A stretch of DNA of 64,000 nt from Pterobdella sp. o SKG-2022 (GCA_964035795.1 OZ038321.1:26019307-26083306), one strand, 5' to 3'; counted from the first letter of the stretch, positions 23,301-38,500 are shown. Notes: generated by a model from the letters alone, not told the origin. Translations and numbers: made by a program.

Positions 23301-26300
23301 GATTTAAAGTGAAAGAAAATGCAAAGTTAATTTGATTTTAGTTGATTTTTTAGCGCTATAAAATTTATTAATATTATTCGGTGGTTTTAAAGGTTTTTGA
23401 AACTTGACCTTCAAATCAAGGACTCACAAAATCAATATATCTATGCACACAAAGATTTAAAAGCTTCAACCAAAAAAATTGTATTGAATCTGTATGCAAA
23501 TGCTAATTCTATTCACAGGGTTTTTTTTATTTAATGCCATGGTATTATTTTTCGCGTGAGATTTAAAGCTTATGAATTAGGACAACAGCCATACAACAAA
23601 ATATAAGATGAAATTTTGAGTAATGTGAGAGCATACAGTTTTTGACGAGAGAATTTTTTAAAGTTTTTTTTAAAAAAATTTAAAAATACTAAAAAACTCT
23701 TCACAGCATAGTAACGACGATTTTTTAAATTAAATTGTGAAATACAAGAGTCAAAACAACAGTCTAAACTTTAAAACTATCATGTTCTGGTACTGATTTA
23801 ATTAATATATTACTTAATATTTTCTCATATTATAGCTAATATACATTGTTGAATAAATTCTCATTTAACCTTTTCGCATCGTTGTTGGTGAGATGGCCAT
23901 CGTTATTCAAACCAGGTCCTTTTGAATCATTCGACACCAACAAACCAAGAGATTCTCGTTTGTGGGACATCTATAGTAACGAATTTCAAAAAAAATATAC
24001 TGATGACCAAATGCTAGATTTTGAGTTTAGCTATAATTTCATGATATAACATCAAATCTAAGAATCCCAATCAAACCATGAATATTAACCATATAACTTT
24101 TTGATGTAGCAACTTTCAGATTAAATAAGAAAGTTTCAACTTATAAATCTTAACTTATGAATATCAACATCTTCTGTAATATTTTTCTCTGCACACAATC
24201 TCTTGAATTGAAACAATTCCACCCCAGCAATTAACATAAAACTGCATGCATCAAATGCCTACGGTGTACACAAGCTTATAAGCATATTGGGTTCATGTAC
24301 TTTTATCAATATTCAGAATCTGTTTTGCAGTTTTTTTTAAAATTTAGTTATGTTTCAAACGTTTTCGTTGATTTTGTTTGTATGGTTTTGTTTCAATTTA
24401 AAGAAATATGGTTAATTTTTATTGAATTTTTTTGTTATTAGTGAAATAAGCTGAAAATATTTTTGAAATGTTCAATACTAAATTTTATATTATAATCTTT
24501 TTCGTCAAACCTAGCGTTTGAAATAAAACATTTTTCTCAAGAATAAGCATAAGAAAAGGCAAAGCTTAAGACTTTAAGGTACGAAGTTTTTCGCTTTCAA
24601 ATAACCCTCATCAAAAACTTGACCAAATTCAAGTAATATTTTCTTTATTTTAATATTGTTTCAGTTGCAATAAATTACAAGAAATTTCGGTTTTCTGAAA
24701 GCTTTTGGTTGAAGCTGGTTTATGTTGTTGTTGAATTATAATTGTTTTTCTGTAAAATCTGTTTTTTTATATTTTTCTCAAACTTTTTTTTTATCTTCTC
24801 AACTTAATGATATTTCCTTAACGAGTCTACGATTCTCTCTCCAACCTCAACTCGTTTATTCCTAACAAATTTTTCTACGCCGAATCTATTGTTTTTTTTT
24901 CTGATTCTTTTCTTTGAAACACTACACTTTTTCAAATTGAAATTTTTCTTTTTTTTTTCATCTTTTTTCAAATCTTCAAAAACTTTTTTTTCAAGCAGTT
25001 CAAACGCTTTCAACGAAGCGAAAAAAACATTTTAATATACTTAGAATATTTACACTATGAACATGAAACACAAAATTTATCAAAATTTTATTTCGAAATT
25101 ATTTCAATTCACAACACCAGCTTGTTTCAAGAAAAATTTCAGATTCAACATAACACCTTGAGTACAAAACTTTTAAAGTTCAAAAACCATTAATTACAAC
25201 AGCAAAGTTTGGTGTACCAAAAAAATTCAAAGTTCAAAAAGTCAAACAACTTAAATGTTATAGCGATTAATTTTATAAAAAGTAAATAAATTTTATTACT
25301 GTAATCTTATTTCGAAATGTTTATGAATTTCTAATTGAAATTTATTGTTTATTTTTTATTGCTTTACACGCTCAAGAGTGTTACAACGATTCAAAGCAGT
25401 ATAATTGGGTTGCCACTATGAAAATAACATAAATCTATTTACAGCAGATTTTCATAAATTGAGGGGTTGTGCAGTTTATTAAAAGCTTTTAGGACAACTT
25501 TGACAAAAATTTAAATTTTTTTCACAAAAAATTTTAACGAAAAAGATTAATTTTGAATTAAAGCAACAATTTCATTAAATACATTAAAATAACTGCATTT
25601 ACAAAGTATTTAAACTATATAAATCAAAATTTTTCCTATCTGATCATTATGTGTTTTATCAAAAAACCATTAACAATTTCAAAAAAAGTGACATTTCAAA
25701 AATGTTTCAAAATTTCATTCAAAGTAAATATTAATGGAATGCTTCAAATGATTAATTATTTACTAAAAAAGTACTTTAAAAAAGAATTTTAAAATCAAAT
25801 AATGTAAATTCATACGGGTAGTGAAAAAACTGAAAATTTCTGATAATTGAATATTGATGAGAATAAATATAAGCTGGTGAAGCTCAAACAAGCATTCATT
25901 TTGAGAAGTTCTGTAAACAAGACTTCAGAACCAATCATCTTGCAGAAAAAACTCAACAAAAAGAAAATAAATTTATTAAATTGATGAATAGAGTTTTTAA
26001 ATATTCCAAAATGTTTGAAATACTAAACAAATACATTAGAAACAACAACAAACTCAAAATTGTAAATGGGTTTCACAAAAAACCAACTTTAGAGAAACGG
26101 CCCGAGTGCAGGGAGAGGTATAATGTAACAACATTTGATCAAAAATCTAACAAAACCAACGTGTTTTTTATCGAATTAAATATTTGAATCGTTATTTTCT
26201 TAATTTTTCAATTGGGGTTATAATTGATTCTTTAAAGCTTTTGGCTGTGCGAAACATAATGCTTGAAATTGTGTTGAAGAAGAATAGCCTGAAAGACACA

Positions 26301-26344
26301 ATTGTAAGAGACATAAAAATTTTTTTCGTCCACAAATTGTCACA

Positions 26345-26414
26345 AAGCTTTCGTGAGGAAATCTTGCATTATCGAGTGACCACTTGAAGATGTCAGATTT
26401 CTTCACGAAAGCTT
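26345..26414. repeat. Imperfect foldback element
   Basis: Left arm AAGCTTTCGTGAGGAAATCT pairs with right arm AGATTTCTTCACGAAAGCTT around a centre of about 30 bases containing ATTATCGAGTGACC. Its core resembles that of the hairpin at 14151 but the arm sequence differs (TTTCGTGAG instead of TTTTCGTAAG), so it may be a diverged subfamily. Confidence 0.55.
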
Positions 26415-26578
26415 CGTTGTTTTTGTTCTATTAAAACCCCTTGGATCGTCTCCCACAATTGAAAGTTGTGTTGTTTAAATATTGTATAAACATTAGAAAA
26501 CGCAAAACTTTAAGACTGAAAACTTTTCCAGCAAGACCTTTTAAAGTGAGAAGACAAAAATTTCGCAAACAATGTTGG

Positions 26579-29500
26579 TCAGTGCGTGTTCTCTTGTAGG
26601 GTAGTTTCCATGTTCTGGCCCTGCGAAAGATTGATGTTTCAAAATTTAGTTTTTCAATATTCTATTGTAGAAAATATAGTTTTATTAAATCATTGACAAA
26701 GAACCTGAATCAAAAAGTTGTAACTTTCGTTGTGATTTAAAAATATAATAATGCTTGTGTTATGCTTGAAATTATATAAATTAAATTTTTTTAATTTTAA
26801 AAATTAATTTCTGAGTAAATTGGTAATTTTTAAATTAGATTAGATATAAATACAGCTTTGATGAGATGAACTTTCAATAAAACGTAAGTTTAAAGCATAT
26901 GAGATGATAAAATTTTTATTTAAGGCCAAAGCTTTTCAATTTTCATAAAAACCCTTATCAAAACAAACCAAAAATATTATTTAAATGGAAATGATTCTTT
27001 TTTAAATGAAAAAATACATAAGCTTCTATATAGAGAATATTTTTTGATATTAGTAGTAGTGGTTTTTAAGCTCAATACGCGGTCTTGTACATTTTTAAAA
27101 CAATAAAATTTATACATTCGTGAGAACGTCGGTGAGTTATTTGTTAAAAAAGATAGCGATTTATTTAAAAAAGTTTTGCATTCTATGAGTTTAAGTGAAG
27201 GGCAATTTTATTATTTTGAGCGTCCTACTTACAAGTATGTAATTCAAATTTATGCCATAGTAGTAGTAGTAGTTGTAGTAGTAGTAGTAGTAGTAGAATG
27301 CTCAGTTTATAGCCTGCCTGTGATTGGGATCATCCCAAATATCAAACAAAGTAAATGTATCTTACAACTGATAATCATAAAAAAAGAAGTTATGAGAAAA
27401 GTAGCTATTAATGAAAACCCTCACGGCAGAGATGCTGAGACGGGGGACAGGGGATTGTGTGGAAGTTGGAGTAACATATGTTGGTGAGCTGATGTTGTAG
27501 CCGTTCGATACCGGTACACCTATAACTGAGGTTGTAGGTGGAACTAAAAGGTTAAATTTATTCGGAAGAACATTGAGAATTAAGATCATGTATATAATTA
27601 AGCAACTAAATCAAGTCAAAAATTTTTCGATAGTTAATGTTATATATATAATTATTCAGTTAAACTAATTTAAATTGTGAATCATAAAAACACGACAATA
27701 TTTGAATTTTTATTGAAATGTAGCTTTTCAATATGTACTATAACACCTTCAGTTTTTATGATTCACGTTTTGGAGCATGATTATTCACAATAAGTCAGGA
27801 ATTTTTTTTCAAATTATAAAATTCTAAAAATAATTTTTGACATTCAAAAACAATAAATTTAAATGAAACTGTTCAAGTCTTTACTAATGTCATGAGGGTA
27901 GTCGACGAAGGACAAGACTTGTCGAGGGGGAAGGTTGTTGGTAGAATGGAAAGCGTTGATGGGTAAAGGGTTACTAGAAGAACTCTGCAGAGGTCTTTGG
28001 AAGAAATATTGCTGCTGCATTGAATTACGGGGAAGAAATTCAGTGTTGGAAGTGACGCCACCATTGGTGATGGTTAGTTGGTTGTTGGGGGCCTGCATGA
28101 CCAGTGTTTGAACTAGTTCACCTGATGAAAAAAACCCGTTACTTTGCAATTGGTTGGTGGCTAGGAAACGATCTTGGTTGTTTATTGCTGTGGTTGGCAT
28201 GAGTGTATAGTTCCCGAGACCTGAGATGAATATCAATGAACGAGTTACCTACGCTGATGCTGCGAAAACTAAATAGAAACTAATTATATTAGAAATATTT
28301 ATGTTACATACTTCTAGTCTGTTTAGTGTGGAAAATTTTTGCTGCAGTTATTGAAGTCAAAAACGGTAAAAATTACAATCAGAAGTTACGACAGCGTAGA
28401 AGGGCAGTGGTAAGAATATTTATTACTTTTATTTTCCCTTTTATTGATATTATTGCAAGGTTTACTATTGGCGTACACGCGAATAAGAAATCAGACAGGG
28501 GTGGTAGCTCAGAGGATATTCATAAATTGGAAATTTTTTTTCAATAACTTTTCCATTTTTAATTTTAAAAAACATTCTATTTTAAGAATATATAAATCTA
28601 TAGATATATACGAAACTAATCTCTAATATAGTGAAAAAAATTCATTATGTGATAAAAACATATTTTGTCCAAACTGTTAAAAAATATAAATAGCAACAAA
28701 GTTAATAGTTGGAACAGATGAATAATTGAATTTGTTGAGATACCCGTGTGGTAATAGTAAGCTGGGATAGAGTAGTTTCTGCCACAAGGAGCAAATAAGG
28801 AAGGAGGCAAGGAAACTGATATGAAATCTGCTAAAAGTTTAAGGGTTATTGATGAATAAGATGGTTGTGGTTGGGTTTTAATTGAGTGTTTTGATCATGG
28901 GGTTGGAAATATTTTTGTGTCTCAAGAAAATTTGAAACAATAGCAAGAATGATGTAGTATTTGTTGAATTTTTCTTAAGATGTATCTCACATGCCAAGCG
29001 CTCAAGTTGGTTTTTTGTTCTTATCAAGTTTGACCTTTGCAAGTTTATGCTTAAGAAAACTACTTTTAATAAGAAAAATTTTTTAAGCAGGGTTTTTATT
29101 TGCTTTTGAACTCTGAAGAAGTATTGTAAATAGAATTCAATTTAAAAAATAGTTTGAAAAAGTTTAAAAAATGGGAAAACTCCAAAAATGGTTTTATTAA
29201 TACTCTTATTATTTTTATTATTCTTAAAACTTTTATAGTGCCCAATTTACAAACAAACTTGCTTCAAAAGAGCTCAACTTTTTTAAAGAAATTATTCAAT
29301 TTTTTTCAAAAAATCTTTCAAAAAATAATGAAATACTTATTAGATTAGGAATTAATTTCATAAAACATCCATTGCTTGAATCAAACAGCAAAAAACTCGG
29401 AAATTTTGTGATGAAAACTTTTGGAACACTTTTTTTCATTTATATTCGAAATAAATCTTTATTCAAAAAAGCTTTTAATAAATTAATTAGTTTTCAATTC

Positions 29501-32500
29501 CACGAATGTAAAAAAATTTTTAGTTTAATAAAAAATAACTTTAAAAAACAATAAAAAGTTAAAATTGAAAAAAGCACAAATTTACTAGATGTGCCAGATG
29601 AACGAATTTATACTTTTGTATTGGATTTTTTTCTATTGCTGAATAAAAAATCAAATAATTAAAACTTATAGTATACTTTTGGCGGGTGTCTGGCTGGCTA
29701 ATACTTCTTTGGGCAAGGCTCTCTTGCATTCAACCTTCAAAGTTCATTGTGGGTACTTTAAATATAACGTTATGGTTCCTCAAACTTTCAAAAGGGTTTT
29801 CATGTGAGTATTTATAAGTTTTTCAAAAGTTGAATGTTCTAAAAAAAAATTTTTTAATGACTTATAAAAAATGAAATATAACAAGAAGTATTTAAAAATA
29901 TCAATAAATTTTCATACTTATAATCGAATTTATTTTTTTATAAAAAAATACTTGAAATTATTTTTTTTTAAATCAAATTAATTGAGAAAGCTTTTGTTTT
30001 CACAAGTCGGCGAAGTCACCCGAGAATGTACACAACACAAACATTGCTCCAAATAAAATAGCACTTCTAATGGAAACTACAAAAGCTATTGAAACTTTAA
30101 AAAAAATATTTTTTTATATTTCTTAGAAAAATGCATTTAATTTGCTTTTTTGTTTTGAAATCTTTCATTTAGTATGTGTTTTATTTTACAGCAATCTTTT
30201 CAGAAACCCAATCTGGGTTTTGTGAGCAACGTGAAACCCTTAAGATGTGTTGTTCGTCAAAACAATCAAAGTGTGATTATGCATGTCCCTATGCATTATA
30301 AAAATGGAAAAAAAAATTGAAAAAAACTGTAAGAAACAGTTATGCTAAGTTTGGAACGTTGGAAATGTATGTGAAAAAACAAAAATCACTAGTTTCAGGA
30401 ATCAAAAAAAAGACTATAAAAAGTAGAATTAGGCAAGTAATGGTTTGACATGAATGGGAATGAAAAAAGTAATTGAAAAGTTTGTTAAAAGAAAAATTGT
30501 TTATCTTCTGAAAATTTCAATTTTGTACAATATCTTGCAAAAAAAGTTAAATTCTTCAAATCTAACTTTTTTGATGCTTAGATGAGGATTCAATATAAAT
30601 TTCTTATTTCATTCTCATATTTGTATCTCCGTTTGATAATGTAAGTTCATCTTACGAAAAACTTCATGGACTCAAACAAACTGAAAAAGTGCTTTCATTT
30701 GAATATGAAACATTTGAATGTTTGGCTTGATGAATTGAAATGAATATAAATCCAATATACTATGCAAAAAAACAAAAAACAAATGCCAAAAATAAAAATT
30801 CCAGAATGAAATCCAACCAGAAACATTTTAAAGAAACAAATCTATATTAGAAAAACTATTATCCAGACATTCAGAGTGATATTAAATATAAATTTATCTA
30901 AAAGCATCTTCCGTTTTTTCCACCACTCTCGAAAGCTCAAAACGTGTTTTCTTTTTGTGGTTGTGCTTGACACATTTTGAATCAATCGTTTGCTTCTTTT
31001 TAACATTAAATGATTCTCTTTATTTACTGCTGTTATTGCTAATTATCAGAATATAGAAAATATTCGGGATGATAAAAATAATGGCAATACTAACGATAAT
31101 AACAATGAAATACATACTGAAACAATATTTTTTTGTTTTTTTTATTATAATAATATGAATAACAAAAAATAATAAATATTAATACAATTATTACTTGTTA
31201 TTTAGGTTATTTTTTTAACTAACATTTTATCCAGCCCCTCTCAAAGACTACCGAATGATTGAAATACAGTCATTCTTATAACAAGACCCCAATAGGTGTC
31301 AATTTATTTAATTCTAATAACACACGCTAACGAAAGCCTCTGCGGCGTAGAGATGCTTTATTCGACTTTAAACACAGCATATTCTGTGGTGTATATGCTG
31401 GGAATGCCGCTATCTTCTGCGCCGTTTATTTATCGCATGCTTTTATGCATCTTTATAGCTTTTTTACTTTCCCAAATATTTTTACACAGAAATTTTGTTT
31501 ATTAAACTGCCATTTAGATTTGTTTTATTTCTATTTTTTGAAATCTTGGAAAATTTTTTTGCGCGGTTTTTTTATTTAAATAGATTTTTTTAAATCGTTT
31601 TTTTTGGTTGGACTTATTTATTCAGTTTTTAAAAAACTTGGCAACGTTAGGAAAAATTCTACGAGCACAGTTGTAAGCTACATGCACACTAGAATAGCTA
31701 TTTAAAACGATAGCTATTTAAAGTTTAATTGCGAAATAAATAAATTTTATTTGTTTGAAACATTTAATTCAGAAAAATTAATTTTGAAACGAAGTTTCAA
31801 AAGCGGCTCAAAACAAGAAATGCTTTAGTTTTGTTCTTGTCCATCAATTTCTTAAATTTTAAAAACTGGCTGAACCACCATATTTTTAAAGAAAAATTTT
31901 ACAATCAAGTTTTTTTAACAACCTGAATATTATTTTAAAAATCTTATTATGAAGAAGTTGAGAATATAACAGCTCCATGCAAAGATGATGCACATAATCA
32001 AGCCAATATAGTTTTTTTATATTATTGCTGTTTTCAGCCGTTTCTTGATGAAGCAAGATTAAAGTAATATCATCTTTAAAATAAATAAAAAAAAATTTTT
32101 TGTTATCAAAATATTAAACTGATATAAAAATACGGAATATATTCAAATAAGCATATATTTCACAACAAAAATTATTCTTGAGTGTATTTTTCAAGTAGTT
32201 CAATAAACAAGGACTACATTTTTACTAAAATCGCATCTAATAGATCAAATTTTTATACAAGGGAGTTATGGCCGCATGTGCATGACCGCCTGAAGGAGAC
32301 ACGGCGATGTATTAATTTCGAGACATGAAATGCTTTCAACAAGTCTTCTAATTGCGGTTCTCGAGAATTTTTTTTAATAAACTGCACGTTAAAGTGTATA
32401 AATTCGCGAGAGCATTTTATATAAGTTTTGTACCAGTCGAATAATGAGTTCAGTTAGACATAAAAAACGACGATAAAACTCTGCACTTGCTATCCCATAA

Positions 32501-35500
32501 AAAATAAATGAAACCCAATCTAAAAACCAACGTTGTTTATCAAAAACTTAAAGAAAATTCCTGTCAGTTATACCCACAAAAAAAGTAAATAAAATTTATG
32601 GAGAAAATAGGAATACAGTAAGCCTATCTGAACGACGCTGCGTTCCTCGAGGCAGCGTATAGACTTTTTTTGGTATTTTTTTACGCTTCTTCATTAGGCT
32701 GCCGTCAATCATTTTGTCGAAAATTTTTTTTAATTTGGCCATGAAAACTTAGATTCATGAAAAACGTTTGTTGCTTTTATCCGTAGTTTAAAAACAGATG
32801 ATTATTTTGATGTTTAAAATCACAAAATTTTGTTTCAAAACAGTTTTGATAAATGTAATTCATGTATTTATTATATTTGTATTGACTTCATTCGTCTTTG
32901 TGAGGACTTCGCATGTAGAGTTTATATGTTCATTTGGCCACTTTTGATGTCAAAAAAGTGCTTTGATTTACTTTTCATTAGCTTTACAAAAAAATTTTAA
33001 AAACTTCACAGTAATCAATTTAATTATTTTTATATCGAAAGTTTAATTGAAAGTTTCAATTAAGAAATTGTTTTTTCCAAATGCTAATGAAAAATCGCAA
33101 AAAAGGTTGCAGATACTTTTAACGGTCTTACAGAAATTAAAAAAAGTATTTAAACTTGACTTTTTGAAATATATTCTAAATCGGCTTAACAGAGTCATCA
33201 AAGCCTTTATAGAATCATTTATAAATTCTCAATTTCCTATCAGCTTCATGCTTCCAGAATTTAAATTTCGAAAACTATTCAGAAGTTCGCAATGAGGTAA
33301 CTTCATGAGCTGATTCTCTAATTAGAACTTAAATCAAAAAGAATTTGCAACTACTATTCCGAGATGTTTTATGATAGGTTGGAAGAAAAAATTGAAATTA
33401 AAAATTACCTTGAAAACTCCAAAAATATCTTCAATAAAATACAAATTATGCAAAAACAGATTCATAACCTCAATAATATTCAAATAGAAATGTTAGTATT
33501 ACCAGCCTTAAAAGTAAAAAAAAGCAATTTTTGCAATACTAGAATTTTTTAAAGAAAGCTTTTTGATATCTCCAAAATATCATCACCAAATTTTGAAAAA
33601 CAATTTTTTAGATGAATCTTTTTACCTAAAAACGGCTTAAAAATCTGTTCTTAATGAAAATGTATTATTGTTATAATAATAGTAACAAAAAATATTATTT
33701 TTGATAGTTATAATAAATAACAGAAATGGGAATAATACCAGTCGTAAATACATTATAAAAAAAATAATAAATGGCAAAACAATAACAACACTAAAATAAT
33801 AGGAGCAATAAAATAATAATAAAAATAAAAAAATAATGAAAATAAGAATAATAAAACAATAAAAATAAAAATAAAAATTCACCATTTTATTGTTGATTTC
33901 ATGGAAAGGCTTGGAACAAACGTTTTCCGCTGACTCTTCGTTATCAAAAGTCACAAAGCCGAAACCTGCGCATTGAAAAACGGTTTTTAAATAAATTTTT
34001 AAGGCTTTTATTTTAAATTACATTCAGAATTATGGGAGAATAACGTTGATACCAGAAGTATTAAATTAAAAAAATAGTTTTCAAGGAAATATGTTTGCCA
34101 GCTGATGGTGAAGATTTGTTTTGAATCTATCGAAAGATTTGTCTGCATAATGTTGAGTTCCAGTAGTTATCCCTTCGATTTTGTTTGAGTTGATAACTCT
34201 GAAGCCTTAAAACTAGTGAAATTATTTTTTTAATTAACTAATGGTAATGATTATAAACATAAAACTGTTATTATTATTATCAGTTATGTATTTCACGAGT
34301 TGAATCAATATGGTTTTGGGTCAAATAATGTATTAAACATATACGAGCTTATGTCGATTTATTATCAAATTTTATGCTTTGTTTTTTGCAAAAAAATTAA
34401 AAGCTCTAACAAGCAAGAAGATCTAAAAAGTCTTTCAAAAAGTTATTGATTATCAAAAAAGTCAATTTTGAAATAAGCCATTGAAATCAAAGGAAACCTT
34501 TGAAAGAAATTCTCTTAAGAGTAACGTATGATCTTTTAAACTGGCGCTTCTAAAAAACTTTCAAACACAATTCAAAAGGAATCCCCTAATTGAACTTCCG
34601 TAAATGTAAAGAAAATTTATTTTTCACATATTTCAAAGTTCTGGAACTTTTTATTATTTTATTAGCCATGCAAATCATGTGTCTTAAATTCTGTATGATT
34701 TGTAGAAGGTAACAGTGAGCTCTAGTTTACATTCAATGAGCCATCCTCAATAAAAATAAAGCTAGTTTTATCATCAGGGCTAAAATAGCTCTGCTCCCGA
34801 TTTGAATTTCTATTATAAATACTTCAGGTTTAAGTTTATTTATCAGATAATTTAAGTTTTATTTAGTTTGAATCTTTTTTAAAACAAAATGGAACGTTTT
34901 GTTCTACGGAATGTTAAACTTTAATGAATGAGTTTTTCGAGCATTTGCTCACCACACGTTGTGCTAGAAACATACCTCTAGAGAACTTTCAAAACATCCA
35001 CAGCCTATACAAACAGTGTAATTGTTCAACAGGCTTCACACAACTGTTATGGCTTCACTGAGTTTCAAATCGATGCTCAGAGCTGCTTCGTGGTTAAAAT
35101 CGAGTAAAAATATTTACAAAGTTGCAAAGAATTTCTCTGAAAATAAATTCATCTTTTCTGAAAAGAATTTTTGAAATAGAATTCAGCAACTATGAATTTG
35201 GGAGAAAATTTAATTCAATGATAATGGAAAGTGTGGGAATGTTGAGATGTCACGTGAGGCTTTAATAAATTACAAAAAGCGTGAGGGTTCCCTATAAAGA
35301 GTTTTCGATTGATTAGTTTTAAGTTCAATTTATAAGATATAAAACTTAAAAGTTTATTTGAGAAACCATCTGGAAATGATGACACCAACAGGTTTGAAAT
35401 ACTCGGTGAAACTACTGAAAATAAACATTTTTTGGAAAATTTTCAAAATTTTTATCATTAGAGTATGTTTCCAAACGATAAACTTTCTGGAAGCCGAAAT

Positions 35501-38500
35501 ACAACGCACAGCCAATGGTTGGAAAGACGCATTGTTGCTCGAAAACGTAGTCAATTTTTGGAGGACTGGGCTTAATACAATTATCCCAGCACATCTATTA
35601 TTTTTCCATCTTTAACGATGATTCATACGTCAAAACTGTGTCGAACTTGTGCCGATAATGGAGTCGACGTTTTTTGGGAGTTAATTTTTGCTCAAGTTCT
35701 AACGAAACTCATGAGTTTTAAAATGAGTTTAAAATTTCAAGTAAATTTTGTTTTTTCTATTGACTTCTACAATGATTGAAGTTAGAATAGTATTTTCTTT
35801 TTGAGTGAGTTTAAGTCAATGGTAATTAGAGGTCTATATCAATTTTACTCTATGTAGGAACTCTCGTAAAAAACTTGACGTGCCAATATTTCAACAGATG
35901 AGACTTTTCAAAAAACATTTAAATTTTTGGAATAATTAATAATAGTTTTTATTAAAAAGCTAATCAACGTTTAAACGTGGAAACAAATGTTTCAAATCAT
36001 CAGTGAAGACCAGTAGGAAGAATCAAGTTTAAAAAGTCCAGTCCTGTCATCTTTTTAAAGACTTTTCCATCCTTTTAGGTAGTTTTGCTTTGAATTTTAG
36101 CGAGCAAATTTTGCCTTCAAATAATTTTAACTCAATTATTTCTTTTTGAAAAAGTAGATGCATACACTTTAATCAACTTTTGCAGGAAAACATTTTTAAT
36201 GTATATTAACGTGCATATAAAAAAAAAAAGAATGTGTATATAGGATAACATTTAAGATTCCCTATAAGTACGTAAGCAAATTCTCAAGAGTATAATTAAT
36301 AAAAGATAGACAGATAACATTAAAAAACTTAGCACAACAAAATGAGTTTAGAGCTTAAAAAATCAAATAAAATAAAAACAAAAAAAAAATCTTTTACTTT
36401 TTCTCATAAATTTCAAACATACTTTTTTAATATTTCATGCTAGTCAAAAAAAAAATTTCTTTTGTGGGAATTATTTTTAATTATTTTAATCTACAAACAT
36501 ATACACAGTCTTTCATGCAAAGCATCACGTGAACAGTGGAAATACTGCGTTCGTATGCCATTTTTCCACAAAAAATAATGCAACGAAGTTTACTCCAATG
36601 CGAATTTATGGAAGTTAATTTCTTTTTGCGATGCTTATTTTTCATGAATTTGAAAGCAAATTCATAATGAATGTAGGCCAAGTACTGGCAAGTATGCTAG
36701 CCAGCATAATGCTATCCATCAAGCAATAGGCGGAAAAACATAATACCATATACAGAATTTTTCATACTTTTCTCTCAACATTGTTACAATCTTCACAGTG
36801 CTAGGAAAAAATGCAATCTCTCACTGACGTTTCAAATTTCGGCAGACATTTGTGAAATAGCAAAGATAATCCAAAGAACAAGAAGATAGTACTGGCATGG
36901 TGGAGAGGTATTAATAGACAATCTGAGTTTTGGAGATATATCATAGTTTCGACCTGAGTTTTGTGCTGTTTTTTTTGCTTACACCCCAAAATAAGTTGAC
37001 AACAACATGAAAGTTTTTCGTAATTTACGAATAAAAATTTTATTTTTTATTTTCGAGTTTGGTCAAGAAGATATTTTAAAATGTTAGTTATGAAACACAA
37101 ATAAGCTACTCTAATAAATAAATAAATATATATATGTGAAAAAATCAATTTTTTCTCTAAAGTGCAAAACTTTTCTAATGGATTAAATTTCTTTTCCAAA
37201 CACGGCAAGAGTTTAATAACCTGAAATAACATTGCAAGACTGTATGATAAAATTTAACGCCGATGACTCACTCTTCTTCATAGGCTTCTATTTTTTTAAT
37301 CACTAAGCATTTGATTATGAATCTTTGAACCAGTTAAGTACTTGATTCTAAAATTTTAATTATTGAAGTAATTAATTTTAAATACTTTCTTCATCTAATT
37401 GTCCACTTTTAAATATTTAAATCATAAAATCATTCACTTTTAAATAATTTAATCATTGAAGTGCTCAAACCAAAAACATTCTGTCTTGAACTTTTTGGAG
37501 CGTATGCTTCCCATTAAGCAATGCAGATGACATTTTCGATGTTATATTTAGAAACTTTCATTATGTCCGAAGGTTTTCATCTCAGTTTAATCCCCTATCT
37601 TCTAAAAACAAAAAAAATATAAATGCTAGCTTATGTAACCCAGATTAATAAATAAATTAAAAAGGTATGCAAAGAAAAATTTCATTTGTTTTAGAACATG
37701 AATTTTTTAGGCAATGTAAACAATATGAAAAATCTAACTAGTTTTTATGAAGTTATTCACAAAAAAAAGCTGTATTGAATTGTTTTAGTTTGTGAGCAGA
37801 GTTATAAAAGGTATTTATAGCAAGCAGTCATTAAATAATATTTATGAATCATTGTGCCATTCAGCTTTTCAAAGTCTGAATTCTTAAAAACTGCACCAGC
37901 AGAAAATCTTTTATTTTTCAAAAATTTTTCAACTGCAGATATGGGTGAGTATCAGGAAAAAAGATATATTTCCCACCAAAAACAGATGAATACCCATAAG
38001 TTTGTGATATAATTAAATTAAGCATAATAGTTTATTTCTCCTTAATTTAACAATGCTATTCATCAATTAAATTTTGGTTATACATTTTTATGATATTTTT
38101 TCCAAGTTTTAAAGTTTTTGAAGATTGCATATTCCCAAGTCCATGGGATTCCACCTCATAGTTTTGATCGTTCAGTTATAAGTGGAGTTTTTAATTTGTT
38201 CCTGGTTCATAAAAACGTATAACATTTCTAGAACTCTAGTTTTTGAGAAAAAAGAATTTTAAAAAAGCATGGAGCATTTATGTGTATTTTGACATATACA
38301 AATATATAAGTGTGCTTAATTTTATTTCATTTGGGAACCTAAACATTTGTTCGTTGTATTGAAACCTTTTAATGTAGAAGTGAACGTGGATGGTGTTAAA
38401 ACTTTGAAGGTTTACAAAGTTTAAATTCTCATTAAATAACTTGTATAAAAATTTGAAAAATTTCTGCGTGATCGCATTAAAAAGTAATTTAATTTTGTGA

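Larger units (their letters stand above)
22327..26578. other. Intergenic stretch between the DPP-like and Musashi genes
   Basis: Holds the probable promoter and 5' leader of the DPP-like gene (minus strand, beyond 22326), but no core promoter motif stands out. A plus-strand frame at 23846-24049 (ending FEFSYNFMI, with KPGPFESFDTNKPRDSRLWD) and a Lys-rich minus-strand frame at 24804-25013 look mildly protein-like. Neither starts with ATG, has a family match or has splice partners. A repeat-family-2 copy is at 23220-23300 and a foldback copy at 26345-26414. Confidence 0.4.

Noticed and set aside
27176..27487. Plus-strand frame with a poly-Val run
   Set aside because: Produced by the (GTA)n microsatellite and lying antisense to Musashi exon 12.
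31296..31505. Plus-strand frame with hydrophobic C-terminus
   Set aside because: It starts with a non-ATG codon, has no family match and no splice context, and lies antisense within a Musashi intron.
33637..33954. Phe/Ile-rich extension after Musashi exon 8
   Set aside because: A donor (ATG|GTGAAT) follows the conserved INNKM, and the conserved continuation VECKRALPKEV is found at 29677-29734; the extension is AAT-repeat intron.
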